From: CAWAYH01 sp963786195
GTDB taxonomy: Bacteria > Acidobacteriota > Vicinamibacteria > Vicinamibacterales > 2-12-FULL-66-21
NCBI GenBank assembly: GCA_963786195.1
Contig: CAWAYH010000002.1
Coordinates: 1 to 64,000, forward strand
Direction of reading: 5' to 3'
DNA: 64,000 nt
Shown: positions 48,626-56,577 of the stretch, piece after piece
Position numbering within the stretch: the first letter of the stretch is position 1
Layout: each line of letters starts with the position of its first letter
The notes under the pieces: model-generated
Seen by the model: the letters and a program-made list of their open reading frames with translations, nothing else
What the model was told of the DNA's origin: nothing
The model's database searches: none
Program-made: the position numbers and the translations under genes

Positions 48626-49330
48626 ATGGCACGAGTCGTCAGAGCCGCGTTCGTCCTGGTGGCGCTGGTCGCAATCTACCAGGTGACCGCGGGAGCCAAC
48701 GGCGTCGGGATGCCGCCGCCGTCTTCGTCGTCACCGTCGATGGGTGGGGGCCGCGCGCCGACGCCGGAGGAAATGGCGGTGCAGGTGTACAACAGCGGGC
48801 TCGACCACCGAGAGAAGGGGTTGAAAGCGGAAGACAAGGCCCTGAAGGCGACCAAGGACGCCGACCGCGGCAAGGAAGAAAAGAAAGCCCGCGAGGAATA
48901 CGAGAAGGCGTTCAAGGACTTCAAGAAATCGGCGGACCTGAATCCGAACCTGCCGCAGGCCTTCAACGGGATGGGCTTTGCGTATCGCAAGCTCGGCGAG
49001 TACGCGAAGGCGCTCGAAATGTACGACAAGGCCCTGCTGATGGCGCCGAACTTCCCGGATGCGATCGAGTATCGCGGTGAGGCGTACCTCGCCGTGAACC
49101 GTCTGGACGACGCGAAGCAGGCGTACCTGACGCTGTTCGCGATGGACCGCAAGCTGGCCGACATGCTGATGAAGGCCATGACGGACTACGTCGCGAAGAA
49201 AAAGGCGGATCCGGCCGGCGTCGATCCGGCTGCGCTCTCGACGTTCGAGGGCTGGATCAAGGAGCGATCGGGTGTCGCCCAGCAGACGCGCCTGATGGCC
49301 CTGAACGCCTCGCACGGCACCTGGCACTAG
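48626..49330 (+). CDS. Secreted TPR-repeat protein
   Basis: 234 residues from ATG 48626 (RBS AGGAGGGG). The signal peptide is VRAAFVLVALVAIYQVTAGA. A Lys/Glu-rich helix (KALKATKDADRGKEEKKARE) precedes at least two TPR units (NPNLPQAFNGMGFAYRKLGE with YAKALEMYDKALLMAPNFPD, and AIEYRGEAYLAVNRLDDAKQ), then a small C-terminal helix. It is probably a periplasmic scaffold. It ends 23 nt before a di-heme enzyme gene in the same direction and may serve it; that is inference. Confidence 0.8.
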   Translation: MARVVRAAFVLVALVAIYQVTAGANGVGMPPPSSSSPSMGGGRAPTPEEMAVQVYNSGLDHREKGLKAEDKALKATKDADRGKEEKKAREEYEKAFKDFKKSADLNPNLPQAFNGMGFAYRKLGEYAKALEMYDKALLMAPNFPDAIEYRGEAYLAVNRLDDAKQAYLTLFAMDRKLADMLMKAMTDYVAKKKADPAGVDPAALSTFEGWIKERSGVAQQTRLMALNASHGTWH

Positions 49331-49353
49331 ACGCCTGGTTGCGACGTGAGGCG

Positions 49354-50519
49354 ATGACGCGGGCCGGAGCGATCGCGATCCTGGTCGTCTCGACAGGCGC
49401 ATGCTCCCGTCCCGCTGATGCGCCGCGTGAGACCCCGCCGGCAGCCGTCTTCCAATGGCGGCTGCCGCCCGGCCTTCCCGTTCCGCGCGTCCCCGCCGAC
49501 AACCCGATGACCGACGCGAAAGTGCGACCTCGGTCGTCGTCTGTTCTACGACACGCGCCTGTCGGGCAACGGCACGTACGCCTGCGCGAGTCTGCCATCA
49601 GCAGGCGCGCGCGTTCACCGACGGCCTGCGCGCGGGCGGTGGGATCGACGGCGCAGTCCCACGCCGCGTAGCGCGATGTCGCTGGCCAACGTCGCGCTAC
49701 AACGCGTCGCTTCGGCTGGGCCGATCGCTCGCTCGCGCACGCTCGAAGCGCAGATGGCGGTGCCCGATGTTCAACGAGCATCCCGTCGAGCTGGGCTCAA
49801 AGGCGCAGCGAGGCGGCGATCGTGGCGCGGATTGCCGGGAAGACTCGAGCCGATGCGGCGATGTTTCGCGCGGCGTTTCCTGGCGAGCCGTCGCCAATCA
49901 CGCTCGACAACATCGTCAAGGCCATCGCGTCGTTCGAGCGCACGCTCGTCTCCGGCGACTTCGCCGCTCGATCGCTATTTGTATCGCGACGATCGCAGCG
50001 CGGGATGTCGCCGCAGGCCGAGCGCGGCATGAAGCTGTTCTTCTCGCGAACGACTCGCGTGCGCGCAACTGCCACGCGGGCTTCAACCTGTCGGGCCCCG
50101 TGGATTCACGAGGGCAGCCGCGAATGCGGAGCTCGTGTTCCACAACACCGGGCTCTACAACGTCGATGGGCGCGGATCGTATCCGGCTGTCGATCGAGGG
50201 CTGTTCGACCTCGACGCAGCAAGCCGGATGACATGGGACGCTTCCGGGCGCCGACGCTGCGCAACATCGCGGTGACGGCGCCCTACATGCACGACGGCAG
50301 CGTGCGGACGCTCGACGCGGCAGTGGCGGCACTACGCGTCGGGCGGGCAGCACGAGCCCGTTCAGGAGCGAACGCGTGCAGGGATTCCGCGTGTCTGCCG
50401 CCGATCGAGCCGATCTCGTGGCGTTTCTGGAATGCCTGACCGATCAGGCGTTTCTGACGAATCCCGCCTTCTCGAACCCGGCTCCGCAGCCGCCCGTCCC
50501 GCCGACGGCCGCACGCTGA
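49354..50519 (+). CDS. Di-heme cytochrome c peroxidase-like protein, MbnH-type (many frameshifts)
   Basis: Begins MTRAGAIAILVVSTGACSRP, a lipoprotein signal, then LPPGLPVPRVPADNPMTDAK. Fragments in other frames supply LGRRLFYDTRLSGNGTYAC with the first heme Cys-x-x-Cys-His site, QQARAFTDGLRAGG, FNEHPVELGSKA, RADAAMFRAAFPGEPSPITL, IASFERTLVSGDF, CHAGFNLSGPVDS (second heme), then DDMGRFRAPTLRNIAVTAPY and FLECLTDQAFLTN. The stop is TGA 50517-50519. About eight frame changes. It resembles MbnH/MauG di-heme enzymes that oxidise a tryptophan or other residue in a partner protein. No MbnP-like partner is seen. Confidence 0.72.
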
Positions 50520-50523
50520 CGCC

Positions 50524-51189
50524 TCACTTCACGATCGACGCTTTCTTGATGTAATCGAGCTTCGGAAACGCTTTCGTCAGATAGCCGTTTCCTTCTTTCT
50601 GGATGCGACCCTGATCGGGTTGCTCGCCGTACTGGGGGTTGATCTTGTCGACGATTTCCATGCCCGACACGACCTGACCGAACGGAGCGAACCCGCTCCT
50701 GTCGAGCCCGGTGTTGTCCTTGAAGTTGATGAAGAGCTGCGTCGTGCGGCTCGCGGGGCCGGCGGTGGCAAACGTGAGCGTGCCGCGCTTGTTGCTCTGC
50801 GTGACCGGATCGTCTGGGAAGGTAGCGTCCGCCCAGTGCGTCTGGATCGCAGGGTCGCCGTTGAGGCCGAACTGGACGATGAAGCCGGGTACCACGCGGA
50901 AGAAGCGGTTGCCGTCGAAGTAGCCGTTCTTGACGAGGTTGTAGAAGCGATCGACGCCGCGCGGCGCCCAGGCCCGCTGGACCTCGACGACGAACGCGCC
51001 CGCGCTCGTCTCGAAGTTGACCTTGAACGTGGCCGGCGCCGTTTCCTTGAGCTTGGCCGGTGTCTTCAGCGCAGCGCCGGCCGCCGGCTTCGTGCCCCCG
51101 GCACGTCCGGTTTGCGCCAATGCCTGTGAAGGCACGACGAGCGCGGTTCCCAGCATCAGGCCGATCGCAATCCTCACACGAGCCGTCAT
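50524..51189 (-). CDS. Secreted cyclophilin-type peptidyl-prolyl isomerase
   Basis: 221 residues: a signal peptide (GLMLGTALVVPSQALAQ), a basic linker, then a cyclophilin fold starting near residue 55. Active-site region FFRVVPGFIVQFGLNGDP (Arg, Phe) and ASRTTQLFINFKDNTGLD correspond to the usual FHRVIPGFMIQGGD and SQFFI stretches. It follows the periplasmic protein folding theme of the double FKBP gene. Its convergent neighbour is the di-heme enzyme, 4 nt away; its divergent neighbour is a bicupin gene across a short promoter region with GTATTCT repeats. Confidence 0.9.
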   Translation of the reverse strand: MTARVRIAIGLMLGTALVVPSQALAQTGRAGGTKPAAGAALKTPAKLKETAPATFKVNFETSAGAFVVEVQRAWAPRGVDRFYNLVKNGYFDGNRFFRVVPGFIVQFGLNGDPAIQTHWADATFPDDPVTQSNKRGTLTFATAGPASRTTQLFINFKDNTGLDRSGFAPFGQVVSGMEIVDKINPQYGEQPDQGRIQKEGNGYLTKAFPKLDYIKKASIVK

Positions 51190-51207
51190 CGTCTGTCCTT
51201 TCGCTGT

Positions 51208-51235
51208 GTATTCTGTATTCCGTATTCTGTATTCT
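51208..51235. repeat. Four 7-nt tandem units GTATTCY between divergent genes
   Basis: Units GTATTCT, GTATTCC, GTATTCT and GTATTCT in a row. It lies between the cyclophilin start (51189) and the bicupin start (51259), where the promoters of both genes should be. Its AT content is far above that of the flanks. Confidence 0.7.
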
Positions 51236-51258
51236 TGGTGCCGTTCAAGGATAACCCA

Positions 51259-51936
51259 ATGTCCAGATCGTCAGCTCGCGCCGCCGTCGTTGTCTCCGCG
51301 CTTGGTATCGGCCTGACGGTCGCCTCCGGCCAGACTCCGCCGCCTGGCATCACGCGCACGGTCCTGCTCGACAACGCCAGCGTACTCGTCGCGCGGCTGC
51401 GTCTCGCACCCGGCGCGCGTGAAGAGCCACACACGCATCCGTTTTCTGCGGTCGTCGTTCAGATCGATCCGGGGCAGGTGGACATGCTTCTGGGCGAGAA
51501 ACGCGCGACTGATCGACGCGCGCTCGGGTTCACCGAGTTCATCTCGCGCGAGGTCCGGCACGCCGCCGCCAACGTCGGCAGCGCCGCGTTCGACGTCGTC
51601 ACGGTGGCCATCAAGCCGGATCGAACACCCGCCGGTTCGGCGCCGGTGACCGAACCTCCACCAGGGATCACGCGGCAGGTGATTCTCGACAATGAGGAGA
51701 CGCGCGTGACGAAAGTCACGTTCGCGGCGTCGGCCAAAGAGCCGATGCACACGCATCCGTTCGATCTCGTCGTGGTGCAGCTCACCGCCGGACGAATGGA
51801 CGTGCAGAACGGCGATGCCCGGGGTACCAAGGCATACGCGCCGGGGGAGGTTGTATACGTGCCGCGAAACACGTCGCATGCGTTCGCCAGCACCGAGGGA
51901 ACGCCCATCGACCTGATGAGCGTCACGATCAAGTAG
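51259..51936 (+). CDS. Secreted bicupin protein
   Basis: 225 residues from ATG 51259 (AAGGAT upstream). The signal peptide is AAVVVSALGIGLTVASGQ. Two cupin domains are tandem copies: VARLRLAPGAREEPHTHPF with VQIDPGQVDMLLG, and VTKVTFAASAKEPMHTHPF with VQLTAGRMDVQNG and YVPRNTSHAFAS. Metal-binding His occur in PHTHPF and MHTHPF and the second domain's SHAF. The first copy lacks the last His. It ends three bases before a palindromic repeat. Function unknown, probably metal-dependent or ligand-binding in the periplasm. Confidence 0.8.
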   Translation: MSRSSARAAVVVSALGIGLTVASGQTPPPGITRTVLLDNASVLVARLRLAPGAREEPHTHPFSAVVVQIDPGQVDMLLGEKRATDRRALGFTEFISREVRHAAANVGSAAFDVVTVAIKPDRTPAGSAPVTEPPPGITRQVILDNEETRVTKVTFAASAKEPMHTHPFDLVVVQLTAGRMDVQNGDARGTKAYAPGEVVYVPRNTSHAFASTEGTPIDLMSVTIK

Positions 51937-51939
51937 GTT

Positions 51940-51993
51940 CGGGGACACTCAAACGGGACAGTCACGCGTGACTGTCCCGTTTGAGTGTCCCCG
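51940..51993. repeat. Dispersed palindromic element, GGGGACACTCAA family, copy 4
   Basis: A perfect 54-bp palindrome, 27 bp per arm, with no spacer. The arm begins CGGGGACACTCAAACG and ends ACAGTCACG. It fills the space between two co-oriented genes; the frame of the next gene opens in it but its likely start is the ATG at 52025. Confidence 0.95.
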
Positions 51994-52024
51994 GCCAAAC
52001 CCGCGCGGCAGCGTCTTAAAAGGC

Positions 52025-52831
52025 ATGCTGTCCACGCCCCCGCCGGCCGGCAGGCAGCCGAACCAGCCGCTGGTCAGCGGGATCACGGTTTCGTTGGGGC
52101 TCCACACGCTCGTCCTGCTGTTTTTCTCGGTGACGATCGGCCGGGACATCGCGACGACCCCGGTGAAGGGGCCGACCGTCACGACCCGGCTGGTTTATGG
52201 CGGCACGGGTAGCAGCGGAGGACAGCAGGACGCGGCAAAGACCACGCGCCGGGCGCAGTTCGTCGGTCGCGGACAGATGGCAATAAGCGCCGTCAGACCG
52301 GCCAGCTTCAGCGATGTTCGATCGACACCAACGGAGCCGGCGCCAGAAATGCAATTGATCATGGCGGCGCCCATGGTGGCGAGCGGGCTCCGCGAAGCAG
52401 TGGGATCACTCTCCGAAATCCGACCCGATGGCGATGCGCGTGGACCTGGCCTTGGCCCGGGGGGCACCGGCGGGCGCGGTCCCGGCCTTGACGGAACAGG
52501 CGCAGGTTTCGGCGGAACGGACAGGGACTTCGGTGGAGTACCGACACCCGGCGGAGATATTTCATCCCCGGATCTGATCTACGAGGTCAAGCCGAACTAC
52601 ACCGCCGACGCGATGCACGCACGTGTCCAGGGCAAGGTCGAGCTCGACATCATCGTTCTTCCGGATGGGTCTGTCGGACGCGTCCGGCTGGTGAAGTCTC
52701 TCGACGCCCTGTTTGGTCTCGATCGCGAGGCCATCAAGGCCGTCCGTCAGTGGCGGTTCAGACCTGGCCGCCAGTTCGGCAAAGCGATTCCAGTGCGTGT
52801 GGGCGTCGAGGTGTCGTTCACCCTTCGCTGA
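52025..52831 (+). CDS. TonB-family energy transducer
   Basis: 268 residues. A single N-terminal transmembrane helix (GITVSLGLHTLVLLFFSVTI, about 20-40), a Gly-rich periplasmic linker (about 150-190, RGPGLDGTGAGFGG), and a C-terminal TonB domain: VQGKVELDIIVLPDGSVG, AIKAVRQWRFRPGR and VRVGVEVSFTLR. It is the energy partner for outer-membrane receptors such as that at 3106. The linker lacks the usual Pro/Lys repeats. The start ATG at 52025 was chosen over the upstream frame that runs into the repeat. Confidence 0.85.
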   Translation: MLSTPPPAGRQPNQPLVSGITVSLGLHTLVLLFFSVTIGRDIATTPVKGPTVTTRLVYGGTGSSGGQQDAAKTTRRAQFVGRGQMAISAVRPASFSDVRSTPTEPAPEMQLIMAAPMVASGLREAVGSLSEIRPDGDARGPGLGPGGTGGRGPGLDGTGAGFGGTDRDFGGVPTPGGDISSPDLIYEVKPNYTADAMHARVQGKVELDIIVLPDGSVGRVRLVKSLDALFGLDREAIKAVRQWRFRPGRQFGKAIPVRVGVEVSFTLR

Positions 52832-52841
52832 TGATGGACGC

Positions 52842-53818
52842 TTAGTGCGACTGGCCCACGACGGCCTGCAGCTCGGCAATCTTGATCAGCATCTTCTTCG
52901 AGAACCTGTCGACTTCCTCCGGCGTTCCCCCCGCGGCTTCGAAGGCACGGCGCACCTGCTCGGGCGTCAGCTGACACGCGAGCGCAGCGAACCAGCGCGC
53001 GTGATCGAGCGAGACGCGATCCAGCCCGGAGTCCCACCCGTCGTAGTCGAGATGAATCTCGCCCGGCTCGACCTTCTCGATGAACCGCTCCTTCTCGTAG
53101 TCTTCGACGGTCCACTTCGAGTGGCCGTCGATTAGCTTGAGCCCGCCCATCTTCCCGAACGTGCCGCCCAGATCGCTGACGATGAACCAGCGATCGTGGG
53201 ATCCGTCTGGCGCGGGACTCGCAGCACCTTGTTGTTCCGGTCACCGCGGATGTCCCAGTTGTTGATCATCGTCATGAGGATGCGCAGGCCGGATAGCTCC
53301 TTGCTGCCGACGAATGGATTCTCCTTGAACGCCCAGGGTTCCTCGGTTCTCTCCATCTTCGGGTCGCGGCGCTTGAACCGTCCGTCGGCGAAGCTGCCCC
53401 CGGCCCCGACGTATTCAGCCGCCCGCTTCAGCCCACGTGCGCCCTGTACCGTTCCTTCGCGAACGAAATAGATCTCTTCGGTGAGATAGCCGAGCGCCCA
53501 GACGAAGCGGTTGGCGGCAACCTCGCTGTGCGCTTCCTTGCCGAACTTGATGTCCCAGACCTGACCACGCGCGTCGGTCACGACGATCTTGGGCTGCGTT
53601 CCGCTCGCGTCTTCCTCGACGAAGGTGAACGGCCCCTGGGGTGCGCGGGATGGTCCTCCCATTCCCCAGAAGAGGTCCCGCGTTGCCACGGATCCCGGAT
53701 CGCGCCACAACAGCGCCTGCGGCGCCGCCGGCAACGAGCGAACCGGTTGAACCGGCTGCACTGGAGGCTGAGCTTTGGGACTCTCGACCCACACGCTGCC
53801 GATCAGCAGTGGAATCAC
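52842..53818 (-). CDS. Conserved acidobacterial-type secreted or membrane protein (one frameshift)
   Basis: The two frames join near 53190: upstream GPFTFVEEDASGTQPKIVV, DARGQVWDIKFGKEAHSEV, RFVWALGYLTEEIYFV, NPFVGSKELSGLRILMTMI and NWDIRGDRNNKVLR; downstream WFIVSDLGGTFGKMGGLK and ACQLTPEQVRRAFEAAGG. About 325 residues. I recall this protein as common in Acidobacteriota, and its VWDIKFG and NNWD/SDLG pattern hints at a kinase-like fold, but no domain name can be defended. The true N-terminus likely includes a signal peptide near 53872 in a shifted frame (ITHLTSVTHRA, then ARIFVIPLLIGSVW). Confidence 0.55.
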
Positions 53819-54126
53819 GAAGATCCGCGCGGTGCGTCACGGACGTCAGGTGCGTTATCGGTCTCATCGCATGGCTCCTCAACCGTAACGTTGCAACCGG
53901 GAGGCCATGCACGAGAACCGGCTCAGCTGTCTTATCCGAGGGGCTTTGCCCCTCGGACTCCCCGACACGCTCTCTCGCGCGCCGCTTCGCCGGCGCGCTT
54001 CCACCTCCGCTGAAGCTACGGTGGACCCGCCGAAGCGCCTACGGCGCGAAGGCGCGCCGGTCGCGTGGCTCGCTCGCCATGCTCGCTCGCTACCGTGGAA
54101 TGAGCGGCAGGTTGATGAGCCAGCTT
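53819..54126. other. Gene-free interval with dispersed element and probable frameshifted leader
   Basis: This 308-bp stretch separates the conserved protein gene from the DASS gene. 53819-53872 holds the probable shifted signal-peptide start of the former, and 53929-54103 is the long copy of the GAGGGGC-hairpin element. I see nothing else. Confidence 0.6.
53929..54103. repeat. Dispersed GAGGGGC-hairpin element, long copy
   Basis: Inverted relative to 18677-18751. It shares GTCTTATCCGAGGGGC, CCCCTCGGACTCC, ACGCTCTCTCG at one end and GCTCGCTCGCTACCGTGGAA at the other. About 100 extra bases between, including GCGCGCCGCTTCGCCGGCGCGC and GCGCCTACGGCGCGAAGGCGC hairpins, distinguish it from the short copy. 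Confidence 0.8.
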
Positions 54127-55581
54127 CTACACGAGGCCGAGGACGCGCCACCAGACCAGACCAACAGCGCCCCAGATGGAGATCGTCACCAGCGACACCG
54201 CGAAGCCGACCAGCCACCATGTGCGCTGCGGAATGTAGCGCGCGCCGAAGTAAATCGGCGCGGGCGTCGTCCCGTAGTGGGTGAGGCAGGCGGAGAGATT
54301 GGACGCGTACGCGAACGAGAAGGCCGCCAGCACGGCCGGGCAGCCAGCGGCGACCGCAACCGCGGTGAAGGGCAGGTACAGCGCTGATGCGTGCGCGGTG
54401 ATGCTGGCGAACGCGTAGTGCGCGTAGAAGTAGATCAGCAGGAGCAGCACGAGCGCGAGCTGCCAGGAGAAACCCGCGGTGAACGAGGTGCTCGCGGCGG
54501 CGAAGCTCTTGGCCAGCCCGAACTCGCCGATAGCTGCCGCCATGCGGACCAGGCCGCCGTACCAGACGAACACGTCCCACGCCGGCCGCTCGGCGAGGAC
54601 ATCGTCCCACGTGAGCACGCCGCTCGCGAGAAGCAACACGATTCCGATGAGGGCGACCACGGTGTAGTCGGTCTTCAGCCAGGACGAAGCGATCCACAGA
54701 CCCGCGACGAGAACGAACGTGACGAACATCAGCCGTTCGCCGCGGCTCATGGGTCCCATGCGCGTGAGCTCGTCGCGCGCGAAGGCCGCGGCGTCCGGCG
54801 TATGCCGCACCTCGGGTGGATACCAGCGATAAATCAGAATCGGCAGGATGATGAGCGACAGCACGCTGGGGACGATCGCCGCGACGAGCCAGTCGAGATA
54901 GCCGATGGGCGCGCCTTTGACCTGCGTCGCGAAATTGGAGATCAGGAGGTTCGACGCCTGTCCCGTCAGGAAGGTCGCGCAGATGACGACGTCGCATTGA
55001 TAGAGCGTGACGAGCAGGAAGGCGCCGAGCCGGCGCGCCGTCGGACCGGGGTGCGACTGGTAGGTGTGCACGACGCTCGTGGCGATGGGGAAGATGATCC
55101 CGCCGCCCCGCGCGCCGCTCGACGGAACGATCGAGCCCAGCACGAAGTCGGTCGCCGCCAGCGCGTAGCTCAGGCCCAGCGAGCTCTTCCCGATGGCCCG
55201 GATGAAGACAAGCGCCAGCCTTCGGCCCAGCCCGGTCTTGATCATCCCGCGCGACAGGAAGAACGCGGCGAGCACGAGCCAGACGATCGGATCGGCGTAG
55301 CCGGCGAACGCCTGCGCCGGCGTCAGCACGCCCGTGAACGTCGTCGTCGCGACGCCGATCAGTACGATGGCGCCCGCGGGGAGCGGCTGAACGATGGCGC
55401 CGACGATCGTGGCGGCGAAGATCGCGAGCATGCGCCAGCCGGCGGGCGGGACATCGGGCGGCCGCGGCAACGCCAGCACGAGCAGGGCCGTCCCGATCAC
55501 CACGGCCCACCGCCAGATCAGACTCGGCTCGTCCTTTGCCGGTGCATTGACCGGAGGATCCGGCACCACCGCAACGTCCAT
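54127..55581 (-). CDS. DASS-family (SLC13-type) anion/dicarboxylate transporter
   Basis: 484 residues with about twelve transmembrane helices. Family marks include TDFVLGSIVPSSGARGGGI (an SNT/SST-like substrate loop), TLYQCDVVICATFLTGQASN, and in the second half AHYAFASITAHASALYLPF and CLTHYGTTPAPIYFGARY. Such carriers use sodium or proton gradients, or exchange, to move C4-dicarboxylates, citrate or sulfate. The single-sequence motifs cannot tell which. The 3' end lies 24 nt before the long repeat element. No other transport genes are near. Confidence 0.9.
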   Translation of the reverse strand: MDVAVVPDPPVNAPAKDEPSLIWRWAVVIGTALLVLALPRPPDVPPAGWRMLAIFAATIVGAIVQPLPAGAIVLIGVATTTFTGVLTPAQAFAGYADPIVWLVLAAFFLSRGMIKTGLGRRLALVFIRAIGKSSLGLSYALAATDFVLGSIVPSSGARGGGIIFPIATSVVHTYQSHPGPTARRLGAFLLVTLYQCDVVICATFLTGQASNLLISNFATQVKGAPIGYLDWLVAAIVPSVLSLIILPILIYRWYPPEVRHTPDAAAFARDELTRMGPMSRGERLMFVTFVLVAGLWIASSWLKTDYTVVALIGIVLLLASGVLTWDDVLAERPAWDVFVWYGGLVRMAAAIGEFGLAKSFAAASTSFTAGFSWQLALVLLLLIYFYAHYAFASITAHASALYLPFTAVAVAAGCPAVLAAFSFAYASNLSACLTHYGTTPAPIYFGARYIPQRTWWLVGFAVSLVTISIWGAVGLVWWRVLGLV

Positions 55582-55854
55582 CGGTCCTTTCCGCGCGGCG
55601 CTCGAAGCCGCCGCGATTTGGCAGCCGGCAGTCTATCAGCACAGGGGTCGAAGCTCGTCCTGAAAACCTCAGCAAGAATGCCCCGATTGATACTGGTTTT
55701 CTTCAAACATCGGTCAGGAGAGTCTGGTATCATCCGCGGGCCTTTCGGCGACGTGCTGCGGTCGCTCCGCTCTCGAGCCTCCACGAGGGCGAACTGCCGT
55801 GAATCGACGCGTCACTCGAGGGGTCGTGTCTCTGCAGCAACTGAGAGGTGGGTT

Positions 55855-56577
55855 ATGAAGAGGAGAGAGTTCGTCGGGAAGGTGGGAATGGGATCCGCGG
55901 CGCTGGTAGCTGGAGGGGCGCTCGCGAAAGGGCTTGCCACACCCGCCTCTGCAAAGAGCGGGGCCGGTCACGATCACTCACAGGTCGACGGTCCGCTTGC
56001 GTCGGCGACCGTGAGCTTCGGCCAGTGGCCCACGGAAACGGAGCCGCCGACGCCGCCGGTCGACCGGTTTCCCAACGTAGGAGCGCCTGCAAAGCCCAAC
56101 GTTCACTTGCTTATTCCATACATCGCGACGATCAAGGAGGGAGGATCGGTGAATTTCGTCGTGGCGGGCTTTCACAACATCCAGATTTTCGAGCCCGGCA
56201 CGAAGACCACCGACATCAACGCCGGCATGACGATCCCGGTCACGAATCCGCCACCGCCACCTGCTCCGAGTCCGTTTCCACCGCTCATCAACGACGCGAA
56301 CGGGCGCGTGTATCGCGGGCCGGACCCGACGCTGGTTTCGCAGGACCGCGTCGAGGTGGTCAGGTTCACCAAGCCAGGCAAGTACCTGGTTATTTGCGGC
56401 TTCGTCCCGCACTTCGTGAACGACAACATGCACGGCTTTGTCAATGTGCTACGCTCGCACGGGGACAGGGACGATCGGGCGACCGCGACCGCTGACGCTC
56501 GCTCTCGTCGAAGCACTACCGGGAGCCGGCCGCGCCGGCTCCCGGCTTCTCCCATCCAATTTCCTCAATTCACATGA
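55855..56577 (+). CDS. Tat-exported cupredoxin-like copper protein
   Basis: The ATG at 55855 follows GAGAGGTGGG. A Tat-like signal (MKRREFVGKVGMGSAALVAG) leads to a His-containing stretch (GAGHDHSQVDG). The cupredoxin body reads GGSVNFVVAGFHNIQIFEPG and FTKPGKYLVICGFVPHFVND, with probable copper ligands His, Cys, His and Met (NMHGFVNV). After VNVLRSHGDRDD the frame continues for about 35 codons across a hairpin and ends in an ATGA overlap with the amidohydrolase gene. This tail is low-complexity, so the native end may be earlier. It is predicted to be a periplasmic electron carrier or copper-binding protein. Confidence 0.78.
   Translation: MKRREFVGKVGMGSAALVAGGALAKGLATPASAKSGAGHDHSQVDGPLASATVSFGQWPTETEPPTPPVDRFPNVGAPAKPNVHLLIPYIATIKEGGSVNFVVAGFHNIQIFEPGTKTTDINAGMTIPVTNPPPPPAPSPFPPLINDANGRVYRGPDPTLVSQDRVEVVRFTKPGKYLVICGFVPHFVNDNMHGFVNVLRSHGDRDDRATATADARSRRSTTGSRPRRLPASPIQFPQFT
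56519..56545. terminator. Perfect GC-rich hairpin, terminator-like, without T-run
   Basis: Stem CCGGGAGCCGGC, loop CGC, then GCCGGCTCCCGG. It lies between the cupredoxin core and the amidohydrolase start. With no T-run it could equally be an attenuator or a coding-sequence accident. Confidence 0.55.
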
